From contig JACTMO010000073.1 of the NCBI GenBank assembly GCA_014584605.1, positions 1 to 44,527 on the forward strand: a DNA stretch of 44,527 bases, in the 5' to 3' direction. Below are positions 11,724 through 18,823 of this stretch, in pieces. The stretch comes from Bacteroidota bacterium. GTDB lineage: Bacteria; Bacteroidota; Bacteroidia; Flavobacteriales_F; PHOS-HE28. The notes under the pieces were generated by a model. The model saw only the letters and a list, made by a program, of their open reading frames with translations, ran no database searches and had not been told where the DNA came from. The translations under genes and the position numbers were made by a program. Numbering within the stretch: position 1 is the stretch's first letter; the number at the start of each line of letters is the position of its first letter.

Positions 11724-13385
11724 TCACCCGGCCACCCGGGCCCAGGCCGTGCGCAGGCGCGCATGCCGCTGCAGCAGCAGCTGGTGGCGGGTCTCGGTGG
11801 CCTCTCCCTTGGCCTTCAGCAGCGCCACCAGGGCCCTGCGCTCCGCTGCGCTCCAGCGTTCCAGGTCGTCCACAAGGTCCAAGGGCAACGCCCACAGGTA
11901 CAGGGCCGTGCGCAGGTCCGGCGGCCAGCCGATCGGATCGCCCAGGGGGAGGCAGGCGCACAGCCGCTCCAGGGCCCGCCTGAGGGCCCGCACACGGTCG
12001 CCGCCATGGCGCGCGACCACATGGTCGGGCAGGACCGCCGAAAGGGCAGCGGTGTCCAGCACGGGCCCTTGTGGCGTTTCCATGACGAGTTCCAGCCCTT
12101 CGGCCACCAGCGCCTTGAGCTCTTGGAGGGGCGGTGTCCGGCCCTTGCCGTCGGACAAGCGTTTGAAGGCGCGATCGGCCCTGCGCCGTACCGCGGGATC
12201 GGCAGGTCGGAAGCCCAGGCGGTAGTAGAACCAATAGGCCCCGCTCCGGAGGCCGTCCGCGTTGCCATGGCCCAGCTGGTAGTTCTCCGCCTCGAAGCAG
12301 GTGCTGCCGAAACGCTGGCGGTACAGGCGCAGCAGCTGCGCGAAGAACCAGGCGCTCTCGCCGCCGCGCATGGCCGGAAAGACGTTGATGCCCACCTTGC
12401 TCCGGCCCGGGAAGATCCACGCCCCACCGTAGGCCAGGGGCACACCGTTGCGGAAGGCCATGAAGCCCACGTAGCTGTCGAAGGGCAGGCGATGCGCGAC
12501 CTCCAGGTGGAAGAGGGCGATGCGCAGGCCCCGGCCCAGGTCGAAGAGCTCGACCGCTCCGGCCCAGGTCACCGGGTCGGTCTCGCGTTCCAGCACGCCC
12601 AGTACGGTGCGCGCGGTGGCGATGAGCTCGAGCTGCTGGTCCATGCTCAGCCGGACCGGCGGGTCCACCGGACCGTTCACCACTTGTGGAAGGTCCACCC
12701 CGCGTTGCAGGCCGTCGGTCAGGTGGAACGGCGCGGCGATCGGGGCACGGGCGAAGGTCAGCCCGCATTCATCCGCGCCTTCCACCTTAAGGAACACCCG
12801 CATGCGCGACCACAGGAGCTCGCGCACGCGCCTATCCATGCGGAGCGCTTCCAGGCCGTGCACCAGGCGCTTCAGCTGCAACGCGCGCGACGACCCGAAG
12901 CTGTGGTCCAGCAGTTCCTGCACGTCGGCCGCGGGCCGGTCCACCGTTTCGACCTCCGCCTGCGGCAGCAACAGCCGCAGCAGTTCGGCGAACTCTTCCA
13001 GCGGCGCCTCCACGGAGAGCAGCTCCACCCGATCCCCCCAACGGTCCAGCATCCAGCGCGCAAGGCCGAGGGTGCACGTGGTCTGGAGCGGTGTGCCGGC
13101 CAGGCCGCTGTTGACCAGCGCATGCCGCAGGCGATCGCTGCGGCGCACCATGTCGGAGGCGATGCCCGCCACCCGTTCCAGTTCGGCGTCGGCCGTGGCG
13201 AACTCACCGGCATCGGCCGGATGGGCCCGCAGGAAGAGCAGCATGTCATGCCACTCCTTCAGGGCCTTGGGCGACCGGATGGGCCGCCCCGACACACCGC
13301 GCAACAGGGGGCTGCGTTCAGGCCCTTGCGCACGTGCCAATGCCCGGCGGCAGGCCAGGACCTCCTCGGTGCGTAGTTCCTTCAT
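11724..13385 (-). CDS. hypothetical protein, 553 residues, possibly acyltransferase-like
   Basis: I do not recognise the family. The protein is soluble, Arg/Leu-rich, with helical N- and C-terminal parts. The middle (about 280-400) is the most structured: LRIALFHLEVAHRLPFDSYVG, FRNGVPLAYGGAWIFPG, KVGINVFPAMRGGESAWFFA, then AENYQLGHGNADG and SGAYWFYYRLGFRP. The last element resembles the YYRLGF strand of GNAT N-acyltransferases, so an acyl transfer role is a guess. No signal peptide. A TGAC-N4-GTCA dyad lies 34-45 bases before the start, like that of the SQR gene 95 bp downstream, so the two may be co-regulated. Confidence 0.7.
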   Translation of the reverse strand: MKELRTEEVLACRRALARAQGPERSPLLRGVSGRPIRSPKALKEWHDMLLFLRAHPADAGEFATADAELERVAGIASDMVRRSDRLRHALVNSGLAGTPLQTTCTLGLARWMLDRWGDRVELLSVEAPLEEFAELLRLLLPQAEVETVDRPAADVQELLDHSFGSSRALQLKRLVHGLEALRMDRRVRELLWSRMRVFLKVEGADECGLTFARAPIAAPFHLTDGLQRGVDLPQVVNGPVDPPVRLSMDQQLELIATARTVLGVLERETDPVTWAGAVELFDLGRGLRIALFHLEVAHRLPFDSYVGFMAFRNGVPLAYGGAWIFPGRSKVGINVFPAMRGGESAWFFAQLLRLYRQRFGSTCFEAENYQLGHGNADGLRSGAYWFYYRLGFRPADPAVRRRADRAFKRLSDGKGRTPPLQELKALVAEGLELVMETPQGPVLDTAALSAVLPDHVVARHGGDRVRALRRALERLCACLPLGDPIGWPPDLRTALYLWALPLDLVDDLERWSAAERRALVALLKAKGEATETRHQLLLQRHARLRTAWARVAG

Positions 13386-13419
13386 ACCGCAAGATGCAGC
13401 ATCGGACCGTGGCCGCCAG

Positions 13420-13431
13420 TGACCGGGGTCA
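13420..13431. promoter_or_regulatory. dyad TGAC-N4-GTCA upstream of the 553-residue gene
   Basis: TGAC CGGG GTCA, centred about 40 bases before the ATG at 13385. If it activates as a class II site (centre near -41), the transcript would be nearly leaderless. Confidence 0.45.
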
Positions 13432-13480
13432 AGTGCTCATGGCCCTCCGGCCCGCGCACCGGCGAACGGCCCGCGGGGGT

Positions 13481-14320
13481 TCAGGCCTTGGCCTCGGTGA
13501 ACACCTTCATGCTCGGCTGCGGACCGGCGATGCCGGCGGCCTGCAGTGCGGCAAGCCCCTGTTCGTACACCTCGAAGTACACGGTCCAATAGTCCTCCGG
13601 TGCCACATACGGACGCACCGCGAGCTGCACCCCTTCCAGGTTCAACTGGGCGATGTTCACGCTCGCCGCCGGGGCCTTGAGCACCTTGGGATGGGCGGTC
13701 ATCACGCCCATGAGCACCTCCCGCGCCTTGGGCAGTGAGGCGGCGTAGTTGAGCCCGAAGGTGAGGTCCACCCGGATGCTGCCCTCGCGCGTGTAGTTCA
13801 CGATGTTGCCGTTGGCGATGGGGCCGTTGGGCACGATGGCGGTCTTGTTGTCCGGCGTCAGGATGATGGTGGTGAAGATCTGGATCTCCTTCACATGGCC
13901 GGTGACCCCCTGCGTCTCGATCAGGTCGCCCACCTTGTAGGGCTTGAACAGCAGGACCAGGGTGCCGCCGGCGAAGTTGGCCAGGGTGCCCTGCAGGGCA
14001 AGGCCGATGGCCAGGCCCGCCGCACCGATGATGGCGATGAAGCTGGTGGTCTCCACGCCGAGCATGCCGATGAAGGTGACCAGCAGCAACACGCGCAGGG
14101 ACACGGTGACCAGGCTGTGCAGGAAGCGTTGCAGGGTGGGTTCCACACCGCGTGCGGCGAGCACCCGGCCGAGCAGCCGTGCAAGACCTTTGATCAGCAA
14201 CGAACCGACCCAGAGCACCAGCAGCGCCAGGATCAGCCTGGGTGCGAAGGCGATCGCCTGGTCCTTGAAGCGCAAGGCCCAGTCCCCGGCCTGTGTCAAC
14301 TTGTTCTCCATGTCGTTCAT
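13481..14320 (-). CDS. small-conductance mechanosensitive channel, MscS family
   Basis: MscS channels open under membrane tension on osmotic downshock and release solutes. The 279-residue protein has an amphipathic N-terminus, three membrane helices (about 27-50, 68-90, 93-122), and the pore helix and following loop: FIAIIGAAGLAIGLALQGTL, then NFAGGTLVLLFKPYKVGDLI. The beta domain carries VTGHVKEIQIFTTIILTPDN and IVPNGPIANGNIVNY. Length and layout are like E. coli MscS. I chose ATG 14320; the open frame upstream has no start-like context, and a -7-like TACATTCG lies 25 bases before this ATG. Confidence 0.93.
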   Translation of the reverse strand: MNDMENKLTQAGDWALRFKDQAIAFAPRLILALLVLWVGSLLIKGLARLLGRVLAARGVEPTLQRFLHSLVTVSLRVLLLVTFIGMLGVETTSFIAIIGAAGLAIGLALQGTLANFAGGTLVLLFKPYKVGDLIETQGVTGHVKEIQIFTTIILTPDNKTAIVPNGPIANGNIVNYTREGSIRVDLTFGLNYAASLPKAREVLMGVMTAHPKVLKAPAASVNIAQLNLEGVQLAVRPYVAPEDYWTVYFEVYEQGLAALQAAGIAGPQPSMKVFTEAKA

Positions 14321-14345
14321 CGTTGGGCTCCGTTCGTTCCTCTGA

Positions 14346-14353
14346 CGAATGTA
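14346..14353 (-). promoter_or_regulatory. possible -7 element (TACATTCG) of mscS
   Basis: Matches TAnnTTTG except for one base, on the minus strand, 25 bases before the mscS ATG. The same deviation is seen in front of the dksA-like gene. Confidence 0.4.
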
Positions 14354-14458
14354 GGTGATGCGCGCAGCCCGCCCGGAAGGGCCCGTGCCCGGCGGTGGCA
14401 ATGAAAGAAGGTCCACCCCGATCGGGCGGACCTTCCCTCCTGCCCAGTGCGGCAGGGC

Positions 14459-15004
14459 TCAGCCCTGCTTCACCAACTGTACTTCGGCCTGGATGCGGAC
14501 CTCGTCGCTCACCAGCACACCACCTGCCTCCAGTGCGGCGTTCCAGTTGAGCCCCCACGCTTTGCGGTCGATCCTGCCGCTCAGTTGCAGGCCGGCCTTG
14601 GTATGGCCCCAAGGGTCGCGGGCCACGCCGCCCCACTCCACATCCAAGGTCACGGGCCGGGTCACCTCCTTGATGGTGAGCTCGCCCGTCAGCTTCCAGC
14701 TGTCCCCGCTGCCTTCGATGCGCGTGCTCCGGAAGTGCAGCTTGGGGAACTTGCTGCTCTCGAAGAAGTCACCTCCGCGCAGGTTGCCATCGCGCTGCTC
14801 GTCGTTGGTGAAGATGCTGGCGGTGTTCGCCCAGAAGCTCACCCGGGCGTTGTTCAGGTCGTCGCCCTCCAGCTCGGCATCGGCGCCGAACTCTTTGAAG
14901 CTGCCGGTGACCGTGCTGATCATCAGATGCTTCACCTTGAACTGGATCTCGGAGTGGCTGGGGTCGATGGCCCACGTGGTGGTCGTTTGCGTTGCTGTTT
15001 CCAT
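14459..15004 (-). CDS. YceI family protein
   Basis: YceI proteins form a lipocalin-like barrel that binds a long isoprenoid or polyprenyl-type lipid. The 181-residue product has the family pattern: TWAIDPSHSEIQFKVKHLMI near the start, SVTGSF-like TVTGSFKEFGA, ANTASIFTNDEQRDGNLRGGDFF, FPKLHFRSTRI, WKLTGELTIKEVTRPVTLDV and WGHTKAGLQLSGRIDRKAWGLNW. Most Gram-negative relatives have a signal peptide; this one (starting METATQTTTT) has none, so it is probably cytoplasmic. It follows the pirin gene in the same direction; the 96-bp gap holds two palindromes. Confidence 0.92.
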   Translation of the reverse strand: METATQTTTTWAIDPSHSEIQFKVKHLMISTVTGSFKEFGADAELEGDDLNNARVSFWANTASIFTNDEQRDGNLRGGDFFESSKFPKLHFRSTRIEGSGDSWKLTGELTIKEVTRPVTLDVEWGGVARDPWGHTKAGLQLSGRIDRKAWGLNWNAALEAGGVLVSDEVRIQAEVQLVKQG

Positions 15005-15020
15005 GGTTGTTGTTTGGTCG

Positions 15021-15040
15021 GGGCGGGAAATTTCCCGCCC
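15021..15040. repeat. perfect 20-bp palindrome before yceI
   Basis: GGGCGGGAAATTTCCCGCCC, 16 bases upstream of the YceI start. It could form a hairpin in the pirin-yceI transcript or be an operator. Its style (GC arms, AT centre) also fits a dispersed palindromic element. Confidence 0.6.
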
Positions 15041-15061
15041 GTGTGGTTCAAGGGAGAAAAT

Positions 15062-15079
15062 GGGCGGCATGATCCGCCC
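15062..15079. repeat. inverted repeat in the pirin-yceI gap
   Basis: GGGCGG and CCGCCC arms surround CATGAT, 21 bases from the first palindrome and 21 bases beyond the pirin stop. No T-run follows on the minus strand, so it is not a classic terminator. Confidence 0.45.
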
Positions 15080-15100
15080 GTACGATCTGTTCGGTAGGGA

Positions 15101-15979
15101 TCACGGTAGTTGCATCGGCACATCCTGCAGGAGGATCTCCGCGCCGTTGGGGCCCGCCTCGATGTGTACGAGGTCGGTATCCCACACACCCAGTGCGTCG
15201 CGCCTGCCCAACGGCTGGCCTTCGATGGTGGCGCTGCCCTCGATCACGAAGGCGTACACGCCGTTGCCCTTCCGCTTCACGGTGTACGTGGGCTTCTTCC
15301 GCGCATCGAACCTGCCGATGTGGAACCAGGCGTCCTGATGGATCCACACACCGGCATCATCCGGGTCGGGCGAGAGCACCTGTTGCCAGTTGTTCACGCG
15401 GTCCTTGGGGTCCAGCGTCAGTTGCTGATAGCGCGGCGTCACCTGGCGCTTCTTGGGGAAGAGCCAGATCTGCAGCGTGTTCGCATCCTTGTCTGGATAG
15501 GGATTGAACTCGCTGTGCAGGATGCCGGTGCCGGCGCTCATCACCTGCACGTCGCCGGCGTGGATGATGCTGGTGTTGCCCATGCTGTCCTTGTGCTGCA
15601 GCGCGCCCTTCAAGGGGATCGTGATGATCTCCATGTTGTCGTGCGGGTGCGTGCCGAAGCCCTTGCCCGCCGCGATGAGGTCGTCGTTCATCACACGCAG
15701 CACACCGAAGTGCATGCGGGTGGGGTCGTACCAGTTGGCGAAGCTGAAGCTGAAGTTGGCCTTCAGCCAGCCGTGGTCGGCGGTACCGCGCTCGCTGGCG
15801 CGGTGCAGGATCAGGTTGGCCATGCGTTCAGGGGGTGTTGGAGGAAGGTGGTCGAAGCCTACGGGCTCCAAGGGTCTCCATGCATCAATGTCGTTCTGCA
15901 TGAGGCTGGCCGCGGCGGTGCCGCCCACCAGCAGGCCTGTGCCCAGCAGGCCTTTGCGGAGGAAGTTCTTTCGGTCCAT
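15101..15979 (-). CDS. pirin family protein with N-terminal export signal
   Basis: Pirins are bicupin metalloproteins; some bacterial members degrade quercetin. The 292-residue protein shows the N-terminal cupin metal site: His111 and His113 (THPHDNMEIITI), His155 and Glu157 (GTGILHSEFN), with ALQHKDSMGN and AGDVQVMSAG between them. Unusually it begins MDRKNFLRKGLLGTGLLVGG, a positive n-region plus hydrophobic stretch like a Sec or Tat-type signal or anchor without a clear twin arginine, followed by about 30 residues before the domain. Most pirins are cytoplasmic. Upstream starts (15988, 16027) lie closer to or beyond the promoter; 15979 begins the signal. An 18-bp palindrome lies in the promoter spacer. 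Confidence 0.88.
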   Translation of the reverse strand: MDRKNFLRKGLLGTGLLVGGTAAASLMQNDIDAWRPLEPVGFDHLPPTPPERMANLILHRASERGTADHGWLKANFSFSFANWYDPTRMHFGVLRVMNDDLIAAGKGFGTHPHDNMEIITIPLKGALQHKDSMGNTSIIHAGDVQVMSAGTGILHSEFNPYPDKDANTLQIWLFPKKRQVTPRYQQLTLDPKDRVNNWQQVLSPDPDDAGVWIHQDAWFHIGRFDARKKPTYTVKRKGNGVYAFVIEGSATIEGQPLGRRDALGVWDTDLVHIEAGPNGAEILLQDVPMQLP

Positions 15980-16011
15980 TGATGGCATCGATCGTTCGCA
16001 CATTGACGGCA

Positions 16012-16042
16012 CAAAGTTATATTCCATGGAATATATTTACAA
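16012..16042 (-). promoter_or_regulatory. promoter of the pirin gene with palindromic operator
   Basis: Minus strand: -33 TTG (16040-16042), 20 bases, TAACTTTG (16012-16019), an exact TAnnTTTG, 32 bases before the ATG at 15979. The spacer contains the perfect 18-bp palindrome TATATTCCATGGAATATA (16018-16035), which overlaps the -7 box by two bases. A repressor bound there would block RNA polymerase; MarR-like regulators use such sites, but the regulator is not in the window. Confidence 0.65.
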
Positions 16043-16144
16043 AGCATATATATACATTCTTGTAAGGCCATCGTCCGGTCACGGGTTCGAACGGAGCTCC
16101 CTCGAGGGTTGGTTCGCTTGGGCCCGACGACCGGTCCGTACACA

Positions 16145-16152
16145 CACCTTTG
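16145..16152 (+). promoter_or_regulatory. possible -7 element abutting the CoA-transferase start
   Basis: CACCTTTG matches five of six fixed positions of TAnnTTTG and ends 5 bases before the ATG at 16158, which would make the mRNA leaderless. The same octamer lies at 43977-43984. Confidence 0.35.
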
Positions 16153-16157
16153 CGCCC

Positions 16158-17447
16158 ATGTCCTCCCTTCCTTGGATATCCGCTTCGGAGGCCGTGCGCC
16201 TGGTGAACAGCGGCGACCGGGTCTTCATCCACGGTAGTGCCGCCACGCCCGTACGCCTGGTGCGTGCGCTGCTGGACCGCCATGCCGAACTGCATGATGT
16301 GGAGCTCACGGCCATCAGCACCTTCGGCGATCTCGGGTTCGACCGGCCCGAGGTGCAGGGCCCTTTCCACCTGAACGCGCTCTTCGTGAGCGCCAACATG
16401 CGCACCACGGTGGACGGCCCACACGGCGACTACATCCCCGTCTTCCTCAGCGAGATCCCCCGTCTCTTCGATCGCGGCATCCTTCCGCTCGATGTGGCCC
16501 TGGTGCATGTGTCCCCTCCCGACAAGCACGGCTTCTGTTCCCTGGGCGTGAGCGTGGACGTGGCCCGCAGCGCGGTCCGCAACGCCCGTACCCTCATCGC
16601 ACAGGTGAACCCGAACATGCCGCGCACCCTCGGTGACAGTCCCGTGCACATCTCACGCTTCGCGGCACTGGTGGCGGTGCACGACCCGTTGCCCGAAGTG
16701 GACTATGCCGCGCAGATCGGCCCCAGGGAGCGGCGCGTGGCCGGGCTCGTGAGCGCCCTGGTGGAGGACGGGAGCACGCTGCAACTGGGCATCGGTGCCA
16801 TTCCTGACGCCATCCTGAGCGCCCTGGGCGGCCATAAGGACCTCGGCATCCACACCGAGATGTGCTCCAACGGCATCATCGATCTGGTGCAGCGCGGGGT
16901 GGTCACCAACAAGTACAAGAAGAAGCACCGCGGCAAGGTGGCCACGGCCTTCGCCTTCGGCACGCGCCGGCTCTACGACCTGGTGGACGACAACCCCTTC
17001 TTCGCCTTCCTGGACGCGCAGTATGTGAACGACACGAAGGTGATCCGCGAGAACCCCAAGGTGGTGGCGGTGAACAGCGCCATCGAGGTGGACCTCACCG
17101 GCCAGGTGTGCGCGGACAGCATCGGCACCTACCAGTTCAGCGGCGTGGGCGGCCAGATGGACTTCATGCGGGGTGCTGCGCTCAGCGAGGGCGGTAAACC
17201 CATCATCGCGTTGTGCAGTACCACCGGCAAAGGCGTCAGCAAGATCGTGCCCTTCTTGAAGCAGGGCGCAGGCGTGGTCACCACGCGGGCGCACGTCCAC
17301 TACGTGGTCACCGAGCACGGCGTGGCCTACCTCTACGGCAGGAACCTGCAGCAGCGCGCCCGGGCGTTGATCGACATCGCGGCGCCGGAGCACCGGGAGG
17401 AGCTGGAGCGGGCGTACCGCGAGCGGTTCGAGCGGCGCAAGGTCTGA
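16158..17447 (+). CDS. acetyl-CoA hydrolase / CoA-transferase
   Basis: Members of this family (4-hydroxybutyrate CoA-transferase, acetyl-CoA hydrolase, succinyl-CoA:acetate transferase) move CoA between carboxylic acids through a glutamyl-CoA intermediate. The 429-residue protein has the two-domain layout: HVSPPDKHGFCSLGVSVD (117-134), LGIGAIPDAI (210-219), HTEMCSNG with the likely catalytic Glu234, NSAIEVDLTGQVCADS (306-321), GVGGQMDFMRGA, and VVTEHGVAYLYG. Substrate cannot be told; acetyl-CoA/acetate or a 4-carbon acid are the usual ones. It stands alone on the plus strand and ends 6 bp from the convergent nuoN stop. Confidence 0.9.
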   Translation: MSSLPWISASEAVRLVNSGDRVFIHGSAATPVRLVRALLDRHAELHDVELTAISTFGDLGFDRPEVQGPFHLNALFVSANMRTTVDGPHGDYIPVFLSEIPRLFDRGILPLDVALVHVSPPDKHGFCSLGVSVDVARSAVRNARTLIAQVNPNMPRTLGDSPVHISRFAALVAVHDPLPEVDYAAQIGPRERRVAGLVSALVEDGSTLQLGIGAIPDAILSALGGHKDLGIHTEMCSNGIIDLVQRGVVTNKYKKKHRGKVATAFAFGTRRLYDLVDDNPFFAFLDAQYVNDTKVIRENPKVVAVNSAIEVDLTGQVCADSIGTYQFSGVGGQMDFMRGAALSEGGKPIIALCSTTGKGVSKIVPFLKQGAGVVTTRAHVHYVVTEHGVAYLYGRNLQQRARALIDIAAPEHREELERAYRERFERRKV

Positions 17448-17453
17448 GCGCCC

Positions 17454-18821
17454 TTAAGGCAGGGCCACCGGCCACACGGCCAGGGCCACCACCCCCACAC
17501 CGCACAGGGTGATCACCAACAGGTTCAGCGGGGCCACGGCCAGGGTGCCGCCCTCCTGCTCCCTGGGCGCGAAGGCCTCACGGATCACCAGGGCGTAGTA
17601 GTAGATGCCCAGCAGGGCCATGGCCACCGCGAAGAGGGTGGTGAACAGGTGGCCGCTGGACAGGCCCAGCAGGAATACCCGGTACTTGGCCACGAAGCCC
17701 GCCGTGAACGGGATGCCGGCCAGCGAAAGCAGCATCAGCAGGGCCGCCACCGCCACCCAGGGCTGCTCGCGGAACAGGCCGCGGAAGATCCGGATGTGCT
17801 CATCGCCCTGTGCGGCGCGCTTGGCCAGGGTGAGGATGATGAACAGGCCCACGGTGGCCAGGGTGTAGGCCGTGAGGTAGTAGAAGAGCACGTCGCCGCT
17901 GCGGGCATCGCCGCCCAGCAGGGCCAGCAGCAGGAAGCCTGTGTGTGCGATGCTCGAGTAGGCCATCAGCCGTTTGAACTGCGTCTGCCGCAGGGCCACC
18001 ACGTTGCCCAGGAAGAGGGTGAGCACCGTGAGCGTCAGCAACATGGTCCCCACCGCATCGGGCAGCTGCAGGGCGGTGATCAACCGGTGGAAGGCCGCGA
18101 AGGCCCCGGTCTTCACCACGGTGCTCATGAAGGCCGTGATCAACGTGGGCGAGCCCTCGTACACATCCGGGCTCCAGAAGTGGAAGGGCACGGCGGCCAG
18201 CTTGAAGGCCAGGCCCGCCAGGGTGAGCAGCAGGCCCAGCAGGAAGATCGCGTCGTGACCGTGGGCCGGGTCGGTGGACCAGCTGCCGATGGTCGCCAGG
18301 TCGAAGGAACCCGTGGCACCGTACACCAGGGCCAGGCCCATCAGCAGGAAGCCCGATGCGTAGGAGCCCTGGACGAAGTACTTGAAGGCCGCCTCCCCGC
18401 TGCGGAAGCTGTCGCGTTTGCCCCCGGCCAGGATGTAGAGCGGAATGCTGAGGACCTCGATGCCCAGGAAGAGCATCACCAGGTTGGAGAAGCTCACGAT
18501 CAGGATGCCGCCGATCAGCGAGAACAACATCAGGGCGTATTGTTCGGCCACGTTGCGCTGCATGCGGGCGTAGTAATCCACCCCGAAGAGGAAGAGCAGG
18601 ACGGTGGCACCCGCCATCAGCAGCGAGAATGCCCGGGCCGGGCCGTCGAACCGGACGATGGCCCCGAACAGGGGGCTCTCCAGGTGCCAGCCGGCGGCGA
18701 TCACGATGATGGCGCCCGCCAGGCCGACCACCCCGGTGACGGCCAGGGAGGCACGCTGGTTGAACAGGCCCAGGTAGAGCAACAGCACACCGACGACGGA
18801 CAGCAGGACCAGGGCGCTCAT
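17454..18821 (-). CDS. nuoN: NADH:quinone oxidoreductase subunit N
   Basis: NuoN is one of the three antiporter-like membrane subunits that pump protons in complex I. The 455-residue protein is nearly all membrane helices, with LAFKLAAVPFHFWSPDVYEGSP (conserved Lys and the HxWxPD-type motif), TLFLGNVVALRQTQFKRLMAYSSIAHTG and LLSLAGIPFTAGFVAKY. I chose ATG 18821, which begins the first hydrophobic helix 2 bp after the nuoM stop. It is the last gene of the operon. No hairpin with a T-run is evident in the 6-bp gap to the convergent gene. Confidence 0.95.
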   Translation of the reverse strand: MSALVLLSVVGVLLLYLGLFNQRASLAVTGVVGLAGAIIVIAAGWHLESPLFGAIVRFDGPARAFSLLMAGATVLLFLFGVDYYARMQRNVAEQYALMLFSLIGGILIVSFSNLVMLFLGIEVLSIPLYILAGGKRDSFRSGEAAFKYFVQGSYASGFLLMGLALVYGATGSFDLATIGSWSTDPAHGHDAIFLLGLLLTLAGLAFKLAAVPFHFWSPDVYEGSPTLITAFMSTVVKTGAFAAFHRLITALQLPDAVGTMLLTLTVLTLFLGNVVALRQTQFKRLMAYSSIAHTGFLLLALLGGDARSGDVLFYYLTAYTLATVGLFIILTLAKRAAQGDEHIRIFRGLFREQPWVAVAALLMLLSLAGIPFTAGFVAKYRVFLLGLSSGHLFTTLFAVAMALLGIYYYALVIREAFAPREQEGGTLAVAPLNLLVITLCGVGVVALAVWPVALP

Positions 18822-18823
18822 CT

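Noticed and set aside
17448..17453. Terminator between the convergent CoA-transferase and nuoN genes
   Set aside because: The gap is 6 bp and no hairpin with T-run could be placed with confidence.
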